A stretch of 64,000 nt of DNA from Paenibacillus herberti (GTDB lineage: Bacteria; Bacillota; Bacilli; Paenibacillales; Paenibacillaceae): NCBI RefSeq assembly GCF_002233675.1, contig NZ_NMUQ01000001.1, positions 1,129,212-1,193,211 on the forward strand, given 5' to 3'. Shown piece after piece: positions 34,302 to 42,950 of the stretch. Both the position numbers and the translations under genes were made by a program. The notes below the pieces were generated by a model, which was not told where the DNA came from, made no database searches, and worked only from the letters and a program-made list of their open reading frames with translations. The number at the start of each line of letters is the position of its first letter. The first letter of the stretch is position 1.

Positions 34302-35673
34302 CTATAAATGAGCAAATTCACTTCCAGTAAACTGTAAAACAAAAAAGAAGAGAGACAAAGCGTTCTCCTTGTGGTAAAAAGTAGTCACCACAACTGATTT
34401 TCACCAAGGAGAAATTGCTATGTCTCATGCTTCCATCCTACCCGATCATGCCGCGCTTCGCAATTACTTGTTACAACACCGGTTACCGCTGTATTTTTCT
34501 AAGCCGGTCGTGGCGCATATCGAGACATACATGGCGGCGGCTGCAGCGAAAGGTTTTCGTGGCAAGGTAGTGGATCTAGCCGAGTATAGTAGCTGCCACC
34601 GTACGACACTTGGGCATTTTCTGGCCGAAGGCAAGTGGGATGAAGCGGTGTTGCAAAACAAAGTCAAGGTCGAATCACTTCGGTACGTGGTTCAAATAGC
34701 CAAGCAGACAGCAGAGCCGCTGTTTGTTATTCATGATGATACGATCTCCAAGAAGACAAAGCCTTCGTCACAGGCGCAATCTCCGATGGAGCAGACCGGG
34801 TTTCATCATTCTCACTTGGAAGGAAAAGTGGTTTGGGGCCATCAAGTTCAAGCGACGGTGGTCCAAAGTAACGACACTTCTTTGATCCATTCCATTGACT
34901 TGTACGACAAAACGAAAACGAATCCCGACGGCACGGTGTATACAAAAATAGATCATGTGTGCGATATAGCCGCTACGCTGCCTCTTCCGCCTCATGGCGG
35001 TTACGTGCTTGTGGATTCTTGGTTCACTTGCTCTCGCGTAATCGACAGCTACGCCTCTGCTGGCTACCATCTTATTGGTGGTCTTAAAACCAATCGGATT
35101 ATCTACCCGCAAGGGATCCGTATCTCCCTAAAGGATTTTTCCGCCCATATCCGCAAAGAAGACGTTCGCCTTGTGACCGTGAACGGAACTTCATACTGGA
35201 CATACCGATATGAAGGCGCCTTGAACGATATTGAAAATGCTGCCGTTCTGCTGTGCTGGCCGGAGCAAGCGTTTGGTGTGCCTAAAGCGCTACGCGCTTT
35301 TTTGTGCACGGATGTTTCCTTGGATACGGAAACGATTTCCATGTATTACAGCAAGCGTTGGCCCATTGAGATTTTTTTCCGCCAGTCCAAAAACAATCTT
35401 GGCTTCGATACCTACCAGGTTCGTTCAGCAACGGCATTTACCCGCCTGTGGGCGTTGCTGGCTTGGACACATTTGTACTGTACTACAGGGTTAGGGCAAC
35501 CCTGCCCTTTTGGCGAAGGATTGCGTACGGTTCGGAAGCAAGTCCAACTGGACCGACTTCAGTTTGTCTACGATTGCGGCAAGAACGGCATTCCATTTCA
35601 CGTAGTTCGTGAACAGTTCAAGTTGGCTTGACCTATTTTGGGATTTTTTGTATCCGTTTTTGCTCATTTATAA
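34302..35673 (+). mobile_element. IS4-type insertion sequence, copy 2
   Basis: A 1372-bp element with the same ends as copy 1 (one end base differs on the right). It is flanked by direct ATAATAT repeats (the match extends to AATAATATC on the outside). It is inserted near the end of a kinase gene and is inverted relative to copy 1. Confidence 0.93.
34420..35631 (+). CDS. IS4-type DDE transposase, copy 2
   Basis: An intact 403-residue transposase that differs visibly from copy 1 only at the start (MSHASILP versus MSHTAILP). It carries the same DDE and YREK signatures. The stem TTGTGGT...ACCACAA at 34369-34393 precedes the CAAGGAG ribosome site. Confidence 0.93.
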   Translation: MSHASILPDHAALRNYLLQHRLPLYFSKPVVAHIETYMAAAAAKGFRGKVVDLAEYSSCHRTTLGHFLAEGKWDEAVLQNKVKVESLRYVVQIAKQTAEPLFVIHDDTISKKTKPSSQAQSPMEQTGFHHSHLEGKVVWGHQVQATVVQSNDTSLIHSIDLYDKTKTNPDGTVYTKIDHVCDIAATLPLPPHGGYVLVDSWFTCSRVIDSYASAGYHLIGGLKTNRIIYPQGIRISLKDFSAHIRKEDVRLVTVNGTSYWTYRYEGALNDIENAAVLLCWPEQAFGVPKALRAFLCTDVSLDTETISMYYSKRWPIEIFFRQSKNNLGFDTYQVRSATAFTRLWALLAWTHLYCTTGLGQPCPFGEGLRTVRKQVQLDRLQFVYDCGKNGIPFHVVREQFKLA

Positions 35674-36281
35674 ATAATATCAAAGTTTTCGTGATAAGGA
35701 TGCATGAACAAATCATATTGAATTCTACGCGTTTCATGAGAATCTCTTAAATAATGAATATCCTTTCCTCGTTCAGAAACATCACGCAGACTTCTTCTTA
35801 ACAACTCGGTTTCTCCATCCGTATACAAATAAATTCTCAAATCATACCAACTTGGGGCTGTAAAAGCGACGCTCATACCCTCAATAATATTTATTTTGTT
35901 TTGTGAAGATATCAGCGTACTCTTTGAATGATTCGTGCCTATTGTATAAAAATCTAAGCCATCTCTCAGCATATGCAAGTCTCTCTCCAAAGCGGATATA
36001 TTATGAGCAGATGGATGACAAGCGGTCATCTTATCATGTCGTTGTTCATTATTATATTCATAGTTAATAACCGTGTTTTTTCTAAGATGATTGCCAATAA
36101 TATAGGTGTCCGTATTTATATAATTCACATCATCTCGTTCCAGAAGCGTTATAAGGTTATGGGCAAAAGTTGTTTTTCCGGATGCACCGTGACCCGAAAT
36201 TCCGATGGTAATTCTTTTAGGCTGATCGTTAATCAAATTAGCGATTTTTTGTAATATTGTATCCACATTTTCCGCTCCTTA

Positions 36282-36860
36282 TCATAACTTTCTATTTAAC
36301 AAGTCCTGTAATATAGGAAGTGCTGACTCATAATCATTTTGATAATGAGCGAACGTATCTTTTACTTCAATTTTAAATCCAGTTTTTAAATATAAAGCAA
36401 TGGCCTTATAACTCCAGGTTTGTGTATGTAAATATATATCCTTATCACCTTCGAGATTCATTAGATTACGAATACATTCAGCAACGAGTGCCTTTCCAAG
36501 CCCCGCACCTTGATATTCCGGGTGCACTGCAAACCAATGAATCGCTAAGTCGCGTCGTTCTCCAGTTAAGTTCCACCAGCCAGTTATTGTGCCAACTGCT
36601 TCACCTTCTGGATTTAGCACAAATAACAGCCGCTTTTTTAGTTCATTTGAGTGCAATAAATATTCCTTTTGGAAGTAGGAGAGACTTTCCTCATCGCTGT
36701 CGAATTCACCTACAGACGTTTCAATCGCGGCCCACTGTAGTTCCATTCCCTCCGTGTACCAGCCGAAGGAGTAGCCGACCGGTAATGCGAATTGGGGTAA
36801 AAAAGCACCGGCAGGCCGTTTCATGATTACGTTAAAATAAGGAATTGATTTATCTAACAT
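36282..36860 (-). CDS. GNAT family N-acetyltransferase
   Basis: The 192-residue acetyltransferase has a roughly 70-residue N-terminal extension (PAGAFLPQFALPVGYSFGWYTEGM) and the CoA motif WFAVHPEYQGAGLGKALVAECI, then TQTWSYKAIALYLKTGFKIE. It overlaps the upstream serine hydrolase gene by 7 bp and is 15 bp from the kinase gene, so four genes (hydrolase, GNAT, kinase, GNAT) formed one leftward operon before the IS insertion. The substrate is unknown. Confidence 0.88.
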   Translation of the reverse strand: MLDKSIPYFNVIMKRPAGAFLPQFALPVGYSFGWYTEGMELQWAAIETSVGEFDSDEESLSYFQKEYLLHSNELKKRLLFVLNPEGEAVGTITGWWNLTGERRDLAIHWFAVHPEYQGAGLGKALVAECIRNLMNLEGDKDIYLHTQTWSYKAIALYLKTGFKIEVKDTFAHYQNDYESALPILQDLLNRKL

Positions 36861-37882
36861 GGCTGTTTCAGTATTTCTTCATCTATTTTGGAAGCAATTA
36901 AGCCTGCACCGCTACTGACATTTGATAGAATATGAACTTCCGCCTTCAACTTTGGGTAAAAGGAAGATTGCATCACCACTCCAGGATCGCTTCCCATAAT
37001 AAAATATTTGAAAATCTCATTATTCATAATTACAATCCACACTCCATATCCATAGTGAATAAACTCGCTGTCCTTTATATGAGGATAAAGCACTTTTTCG
37101 GAGATTTGTTTTGATAATAATCGGTTTCCCATCAATGCATTCCAGAATTTCGCTAAATCATATACGGTAGTATACGCCCCTCCATCAGGTCCGCCTACAA
37201 CTGGTATTGAATATATAGTAGTTTTCCAATGCCCATTAATGTCCACGTAACCGATTGCAGTACGTTCAGGTAACTGATCCATTCGAAAATACCCCGAATC
37301 ATTCATTTCACAAACTCGGAATATATGTTTTTGAACATAATCGATAAAACTCAATCCAGTTACTTTTTCCACGATTAATCCGAGTGTTATGAAACCTGAA
37401 TTACTGTATGAGAACTGGGTCCCCGGATCAAACTTCATCGGTAAATTCTGAAACATGGGGAGAAAGTGTTCTGTTGATGTCATATTGTACATTGGAGTTA
37501 TATTCCAAAGACTTTCATAGTCTGTCATAAATTCTTCATCGAAGTAATCGGAAATACCTGAAGTGTGAGTGAGTAGGTGGTGCACGGTAATTCTCGGATC
37601 CATTTTACTTAAATTGATTCCTAAATCGCTTATTAAAGTGTCGAATTCTAAAAGTCCTTTATCAACAAGCTGACAGATAGCGACTGCGGTATAGATTTTG
37701 CAACCTGATGCCATGCCAAATCTTGTATTCGTAGTGTTTTTAATTTTGTCACTACGATTGGCAAATCCATAACTTTGTTCGAATTTACTTTCATTCTCAG
37801 TCCCAAATAAAATGGCGCCAGAAAACGGGATCTTACTTTCGCAGTTATGTTTATTAACGATTTCATCAATTTTCATATTCAA
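36854..37882 (-). CDS. Serine hydrolase of the beta-lactamase/class C PBP-like family
   Basis: The 342-residue protein has the nucleophile motif SGCK (S-x-x-K) in RFGMASGCKIYTAVAI, the YSN motif in FSYSNSGFITLG and the HHLLTHTSGISDYF block. No signal peptide is visible, so it is probably cytoplasmic. The family includes esterases, D-aminopeptidases and beta-lactamase relatives, so the substrate is open. It is first gene of the leftward operon. Base composition is clearly AT-richer than the chromosome flanks. Confidence 0.86.
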   Translation of the reverse strand: MNMKIDEIVNKHNCESKIPFSGAILFGTENESKFEQSYGFANRSDKIKNTTNTRFGMASGCKIYTAVAICQLVDKGLLEFDTLISDLGINLSKMDPRITVHHLLTHTSGISDYFDEEFMTDYESLWNITPMYNMTSTEHFLPMFQNLPMKFDPGTQFSYSNSGFITLGLIVEKVTGLSFIDYVQKHIFRVCEMNDSGYFRMDQLPERTAIGYVDINGHWKTTIYSIPVVGGPDGGAYTTVYDLAKFWNALMGNRLLSKQISEKVLYPHIKDSEFIHYGYGVWIVIMNNEIFKYFIMGSDPGVVMQSSFYPKLKAEVHILSNVSSGAGLIASKIDEEILKQPC

Positions 37883-38235
37883 TCACCTCAGTTCAATCAT
37901 AAATGATTATGTAACAAGCTGGTGCGTAAAACTCTTTTATAACGGAAGATTACTATGGTTGCAAAAGTACTCGATTGACGCATTCTCCATCTTTTATTCC
38001 ATTGCCTGTAGGGCATAGGAGTGTTCGTATCGTATATGTTATAATCAGACTTGGGTAAAAATCTCGAAATTAAAGTAAAGGTGCTTATTACGAAGACCAC
38101 TAAACTGCTGTGGTTGGAGGAGATATGAGATGACCGATACAACCAGTTTAGAAGATCTTCGATTATGCATGGGGATCCGGGTTATTAGTAAGTTTGATGA
38201 TATGGATTCCGAAATTACTGAACAGATACCTCCTA

Positions 38236-39369
38236 TATAAGTTGAACTTTAAATCTTTATACTCGAACGAGTAATCGGTCGATGACTTCCAGCGGCGAGT
38301 GGTTCACCCGATTGATAAATGCTGTTACGTGAGAACGAATAACATAGAACTTCTGAAAAAAGACGTTGTTCACCACATCCTGCTTCATCCACTTCCATAA
38401 CCCTTCCGTAGGATTAAGTTCAGGACTGTATTTGGGAAGCGGAACCAGACGAAGTCTAGGGTGCTGACGAAGAAAAGGTCGGATTTGCTCTGCGGTGTGA
38501 ATACGGGCGTTATCCAGAACAACAACAATTTTGCCCGAATAGTGCTCTAGAATAGCGCCTAGGAATCGTTGGAAAGCCGTCGCATCCATAACCTCTTCTT
38601 CTCGATGAAGGATGTGGCCGCTCTCGTAATCCAATGCAGCAAACAGCTTCGCTCCCTGATGCTGACCGTAAGTGGGGATTTTACGTTGCTGTCCCTTCGG
38701 AAACCAATTATACTGCAGCGCCATATAAGCACGGATCGAGGACTCGTCTTCGAAGAGCAAATGATCGATTTCGCCCTGATCCAACTGGTCCTTCAGCTCC
38801 GGCAAGGTCACGTTGCGAAAATGCTCTTGTTGGTCTGGGTTGGCCCGAGCCAAGGTATACGTAGCTTTGGTGTAGCTGAAGCCGAGTCGGGCAAGCAGTT
38901 TGGATACGCCTCGAAGCGTATAGGACGGGCCAAATTCTCGATGAATCCAGGTCTGGATGAGCTTAAGCGTCCACGTGTACCTAGCTTCAAAACCAACATC
39001 GACAGGACGTTTTTCTGCGATCAACTGACGGAGTTGCTCCTCTTGCTCGTCCGTCAGTTTCTTGGGACGGATTGTACGCGGATGAAACTCCAGTCCCTGT
39101 AAACCCGTCTTACGGTAGTTGTTCCAATACCCACTAATGGCAGGAAAGGAGCGTCCCAAAATCGTCGCGATCTCGCTCAGGGTGCGGCCTTCCAAATGAA
39201 GTCGTACGGCTAGATAGCGTTCGTACATCCGGGTGCTTGTCGTGTTTTTCATCGCTTCAGTCAACTGCTCGATTTTTTGTTCAACCTTCATCGAAATCTT
39301 CCTCTCTCCAAGTCGTTACTCTTTCTTTACCCAATTGGAGAGTCATTAATTTAGAGAGTTCAACTTATA
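38236..39369 (-). mobile_element. IS630-type insertion sequence
   Basis: A 1134-bp element with inverted ends TATAAGTTGAACT, flanked by the TA dinucleotides expected for the IS630/Tc1 group (38234-38235 and 39370-39371). It interrupts the HipA-like kinase gene. Confidence 0.9.
38257..39291 (-). CDS. IS630-type transposase
   Basis: The 344-residue protein has an N-terminal helix-turn-helix (RTLSEIATILGRSFPAISGYW) and a DDE domain with LLFEDESSIRAYM, VVLDNARIHTAEQI and YSPELNPTEGLWKWMK. GAGAGGAAG precedes the ATG. The frame is intact in one piece. Confidence 0.93.
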   Translation of the reverse strand: MKVEQKIEQLTEAMKNTTSTRMYERYLAVRLHLEGRTLSEIATILGRSFPAISGYWNNYRKTGLQGLEFHPRTIRPKKLTDEQEEQLRQLIAEKRPVDVGFEARYTWTLKLIQTWIHREFGPSYTLRGVSKLLARLGFSYTKATYTLARANPDQQEHFRNVTLPELKDQLDQGEIDHLLFEDESSIRAYMALQYNWFPKGQQRKIPTYGQHQGAKLFAALDYESGHILHREEEVMDATAFQRFLGAILEHYSGKIVVVLDNARIHTAEQIRPFLRQHPRLRLVPLPKYSPELNPTEGLWKWMKQDVVNNVFFQKFYVIRSHVTAFINRVNHSPLEVIDRLLVRV

Positions 39370-40163
39370 TAGTGGGGTTTTACAAAAACGAGTGGTATCC
39401 TTTGAGGGGACTCACTATTATCTAAAACTTGGCGAAAAGAATCACAATGGATCTTATGATATTTTGAAGGTTGTAACCGAATGATTGGCCTATCGGGTAG
39501 GGCAGCAGCTATCTATGCCTGTACTCCCTTATGAAATTTGGGAGGTTCCTGCAGATGTATTTTTGAGTAATGGAGAACTTAGGTATTATGGAAGTTCCTC
39601 AAGAAAAGTTTTTTCGGAACTTGAGAACCATCTCAGGAACAACAAAACTATCTTAGTAAGTGCCAGCCCATCTTTTGTAAGAGAAGGTGAAGTTTTCGTA
39701 CCCGCGTCTTCTATTCTCTCGGATGCGAATGGCGAGACTCTATATCATGAAATTTTGTCCTCGGGGAGATTTCCGCGCGATTGGTTAGACCAAATGAAAG
39801 TATTCGATTACATCATCGGCAATATTGATCGTCATACTTCTAATTTCGGATATCTTTTAGATAGTCAAGGTCAAGTACTCGCACATCCTTTTTTTGACCA
39901 TGGTCAGTCGTTCTTTTCTGTCTTTGATGATGGATATCTTGAAAATGATGATGATGGTGAACGATTTACCTGTTATCGTCAAAAACCGTACAATACTTCT
40001 TTCCACAATGGATTACTTTGGATAGATCGGGACAGTATTGTAAGAAGCTTAGCAACGGAGGACTTGGAATTGCGCATCAGATCTGTCATAGACTGGTTCA
40101 GGCCCATTCTAGGAAATATCCGTACTCAAAAGATTTTGGAACTTGTAGAGAGGAGGTTAGGAA

Positions 40164-40775
40164 ATGTCCGAAAGTTTATATCATCTTCGTTATGACACCA
40201 TAACTATAGGCGTTTTTGTAGAAGATAATTCTATACTATCCTACCTACCCTATCACAATGGCGCAGAGAAATTTCCTGTGGAGGTCGGATATCCGACAGG
40301 GTTGTTTAAACTTAATAAATCTCATAATCCTTGGACCGTTATGAAGGGGGAACCTCGAAGTAATCAGGGCATTCGAAAATGGTTGAGTGAGAGAGTATTC
40401 TCCCCTAATCGTCCTGATGTTAAGGAACTTCTTAAAAAGTTAGGGCTCGAAAAGTACGATGTCTGGGCGATTATTAAAAAGACAGGTGGACGGACCCACC
40501 ATGATAAATATTCTATTGGAAAGGCAAATGATCCACTCAATTCAAAGAATATTATTGATTCCTCGAGAAATAAAAACAAAGAAAAGAATTTCATTCAAGA
40601 TCTAAACAATCGATTAAATGAATTAGATAAAATAATTGACACATTACCGAAGACACATCTTGACACCTCTAATTCCTTAGAATTCAACTCCGGCTTTAAC
40701 TTTGAAAATGAGTCATATAAGAATTCCATAGAGCCCGTTGATGTATTCAAGAATAAGAAGAATAATGGTTCTTAA
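40164..40775 (+). CDS. Partner protein of the HipA-like kinase, unknown family
   Basis: The 203-residue protein starts inside the last codons of the kinase gene after GAGAGGAGG. The first 130 residues look folded (YHLRYDTITIGVFVEDNSILSYL, then RVFSPNRPDVKELLKKLGLEKYD). The order loosely recalls the small N-terminal subdomain of HipA proteins, but I cannot confirm that. The C-terminal 70 residues are polar and low in complexity (NKNKEKNFIQDLNN). The overlap suggests a two-protein module. With the kinase disrupted, this gene may be orphaned. Confidence 0.6.
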   Translation: MSESLYHLRYDTITIGVFVEDNSILSYLPYHNGAEKFPVEVGYPTGLFKLNKSHNPWTVMKGEPRSNQGIRKWLSERVFSPNRPDVKELLKKLGLEKYDVWAIIKKTGGRTHHDKYSIGKANDPLNSKNIIDSSRNKNKEKNFIQDLNNRLNELDKIIDTLPKTHLDTSNSLEFNSGFNFENESYKNSIEPVDVFKNKKNNGS

Positions 40776-40827
40776 CAAAAGTGATTATTGAAGGATTTGC
40801 TGGTACCAGTGGACATTAAAAATATGA

Positions 40828-40869
40828 CAAAACCTCCGTCCCGTGCTGGGGCGGAGGTTTTGCATTTTA
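40828..40869. terminator. Bidirectional terminator
   Basis: CAAAACCTCCG pairs with CGGAGGTTTTG. It separates the rightward kinase module from the leftward permease gene. Confidence 0.88.
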
Positions 40870-40881
40870 GCCAAATCTATA

Positions 40882-42321
40882 TCAGAGCAGAAAGATCGCA
40901 ACTACCGTTGTGGCGACAAGGCCGAGCACCACAGGTTTTAAATTGCGCCTGGCCAGCTCGAACGGACTGACGCCGCAAATAGCCGCCGCGGGAATGAGCG
41001 CCCACGGAATGAGCGTGCCGCCGCCGACCCAGATCGCGGCGATCTGGCCGAGCGCAGTGAGCACATCTGTGCCGTTGCCGAGCGCGGTGCCGAACAGGTT
41101 GGCTATAGAACCGGCCAGTGAGATACCGGAGAAGCCGGAGCCATCGAGTCCGGTAATCGCTCCTACGGTTGTAAGGGTGACAGCGGCTACGGCGCCACTG
41201 ACCGGAACGGAATGGGCGAGGGCGGCGCCGAGATCGTTCACGATGCCATGCGAGCCCGCGGGCAGAGCTGCCTCGCCGAACAGGGTGGGCAAAGCGGAGT
41301 CGCCGAGATAAAAAAAGGCGGCAATCGGAATGACCGGCCCAAACACTTTAAAGCCGAACGTAAAACCATCTACCAAATAGGAGGTGGAGCGTTCCAGTCC
41401 ACGGCTGCGATGCGCCAGCAAGGAGAGGACGGCAACGATTAAAGCGGCTGTGCCGCCGATGAGTGCGGTCGCGTCTCCTCCTTGTAACTTTAGGCTTAAC
41501 ATGACAACGACATCCACCGCAAAAAGAAGCGGAATGAGAGCGGCGACAATTTTTTTCATGCCTAGACTAAGACCAGGGGCCGAAGGTTCAGTATTCGCAG
41601 AAGAGGCATCAACCGTAGTGTCCGTCCCGCCAAAAAGCGAGCCGCTCCCCGGCTGTACCAGCCCATCGCGCCAGGTACCGTTGGCAATGTCTCGCTTCAT
41701 AAACCAGTAAGCTGCAACGGTTGTAACCGTTGCCATAACGAGCAGCAGCGGTACACTCGCTTCCATAACTTGTGCGACGCCAAGACCTGCAGCGTCTGCT
41801 GTCAGTTTGGGCGCGCCTTGTATGACGTAATCGCCTGAAAGCGCGATGCCATGGCCAAACAGGTTCATCGCCATCGCCGCTCCTAGCGCCGGTAAGCCGA
41901 CGCGAATGGCCACTGGCAGCAGCACGGCGCCAATCAAGGCGACCGCTGGCGAAGGCCAGAAGAAAAAGCTGACCGTCATCATAATGAGGCCGATGCCCCA
42001 GAAAGCCATTGCCGGCGAGCGGATCAGCCGAGCGAAGGGGCGAATCATGATCTCATTGATACCTGTGAACACAAGCAGCCGGCTCATTGCCACAATAATC
42101 GAGATGATTAGAATCGTGCTTGATAGTTCTTTTATAGAAAAAATTAAGCTGTTGAACAGTCCGCTGACTGCTCCACTGAGCGTGCCGGATGCAACGAAGC
42201 CGATGGCTCCGATTCCGGCGAGGCAGGCGATTGTCGTGTCGCGGCGCAGCGCGAGCATGACGATAATAACCGCAACAAAAAACAGATAAAGCCAATGAAT
42301 GGAACCTAATGTGAGGTCCAT
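40882..42321 (-). CDS. Multi-helix permease, ion-transporter (IT) superfamily-like
   Basis: The 479-residue protein has about twelve hydrophobic segments. SFFFWPSPAVALIGAVLLPVAIRVGLPALGAAMAMNLFGHGIALSGD and a C-terminal TALGQIAAIWVGGGTLIPWALIPAAAICGV resemble the paired re-entrant loops of gluconate, citrate and dicarboxylate transporters. The substrate is not evident. The start follows AGAGAGGA. It is the first gene after the AT-rich segment, and GC content returns to the chromosomal level. Confidence 0.6.
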   Translation of the reverse strand: MDLTLGSIHWLYLFFVAVIIVMLALRRDTTIACLAGIGAIGFVASGTLSGAVSGLFNSLIFSIKELSSTILIISIIVAMSRLLVFTGINEIMIRPFARLIRSPAMAFWGIGLIMMTVSFFFWPSPAVALIGAVLLPVAIRVGLPALGAAMAMNLFGHGIALSGDYVIQGAPKLTADAAGLGVAQVMEASVPLLLVMATVTTVAAYWFMKRDIANGTWRDGLVQPGSGSLFGGTDTTVDASSANTEPSAPGLSLGMKKIVAALIPLLFAVDVVVMLSLKLQGGDATALIGGTAALIVAVLSLLAHRSRGLERSTSYLVDGFTFGFKVFGPVIPIAAFFYLGDSALPTLFGEAALPAGSHGIVNDLGAALAHSVPVSGAVAAVTLTTVGAITGLDGSGFSGISLAGSIANLFGTALGNGTDVLTALGQIAAIWVGGGTLIPWALIPAAAICGVSPFELARRNLKPVVLGLVATTVVAIFLL

Positions 42322-42426
42322 AGAAATCTGTCCTCTCTGGAGCAGGATGTCTGGCTACAGCCATCCTATGCAAGAGCGGACATGGGCGTTCGCACAAGCA
42401 GCAAGCAGATCAGAGCGAGCTAAACT

Positions 42427-42822
42427 CTATTTTTCATCGGGATAGAGTTTTCCGCCTTTGTAGTTGCCCTTATCCCAAAGTTGTTCCTCGGAGAGGGTTG
42501 TTTCAATAATTTCGATAGGGACGCCATCGAGCAGGATCATCGCACATTTATATCCATGGAATGGTTCGTATAGAGGCATAATAATTTCTTTATCCTTTAA
42601 AGCCTCTTCAATATTATTGGTTTTAAAAGCGATATGAATTTGATTACGAATGTTTTCATTGAGCGGTGAATTCGGTTCAAAACGATGATGCTGAATGTGG
42701 AGATCACGATTTTCGCCGTCAATGGTATACATTCCAAACAAGGGGCTGAATCGTTCGCCATCATTCACTTGTGTGATCGGTTTGCCGATATGATGAAATT
42801 CTAACGTGTACTTTTTATCCAT
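42427..42822 (-). CDS. VOC/glyoxalase-like protein
   Basis: The 131-residue protein begins YTLEFHHIGKPI and has the paired beta-alpha-beta layout of vicinal oxygen chelate proteins, ending VPIEIIETTLSEEQLW. A central histidine and a late glutamate (EIIE) could be metal ligands. No substrate is suggested by neighbours. Confidence 0.65.
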   Translation of the reverse strand: MDKKYTLEFHHIGKPITQVNDGERFSPLFGMYTIDGENRDLHIQHHRFEPNSPLNENIRNQIHIAFKTNNIEEALKDKEIIMPLYEPFHGYKCAMILLDGVPIEIIETTLSEEQLWDKGNYKGGKLYPDEK

Positions 42823-42950
42823 ATATAGGTTACCTGCCTTAGGAGAGATTAAGATATCAATAGATCAAGCCGAGATCCCATGATGTGTAGGAACCCCGGC
42901 AGGATGATTTCGCTAGATTTCGATTAAAAAGGTGCTTGGTAAGATCATCA

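Larger units (their letters stand above)
34228..36266 (-). pseudogene. P-loop (uridine kinase-like) protein, 3' end displaced by IS copy 2
   Basis: Residues 1-198 remain upstream of the IS and include the Walker A motif GISGHGASGKTTFAH (residues 23-37), INTDTYIIGNHLR and RDVSERGKDIHYLRDSHETRR. The present frame adds two residues from the IS end and stops at 35664. Removing the element plus one ATAATAT target copy continues the frame through IKNSNEEYILEKGFFKDGEIQ to a stop at 34230-34228, giving 219 residues. That stop overlaps the acetyltransferase start. The fold resembles nucleoside kinases. The loss of 21 C-terminal residues may or may not abolish activity. Confidence 0.82.
38130..40195 (+). 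pseudogene. HipA/CtkA-like protein kinase, broken by IS630 insertion and a TGA codon
   Basis: The ATG at 38130 follows GGAGGAG. The first 35 codons (MTDTTSLEDLRLCMGIRV onward) run into the IS630 element. Excision of the element with one TA joins them exactly to SGVLQKRVVSFEGTHYYLKLGEKN. The frame then meets TGA at 39482-39484 and continues as LAYRVGQQLSMPVLPYEIW. Kinase features are FDYIIGNIDRHTSNFGYLL (catalytic D-R-H-x-x-N) and HPFFDHGQSFF (metal-binding Asp). The intact gene would be 309 residues. TGA most simply derives from TGG. The downstream 236-residue fragment lacks the nucleotide-binding lobe. Confidence 0.8.

Noticed and set aside
28885-35673. Composite transposon that delivered the 30-34 kb genes
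   Set aside because: Each IS has its own 7-bp target duplication and interrupts a gene that continues on both sides, so the two insertions were independent events in pre-existing DNA.
39482-39484. TGA in the HipA-like gene as selenocysteine or programmed read-through
   Set aside because: No supporting RNA structure is apparent, and the gene is also split by an IS, so a plain nonsense mutation is simpler.
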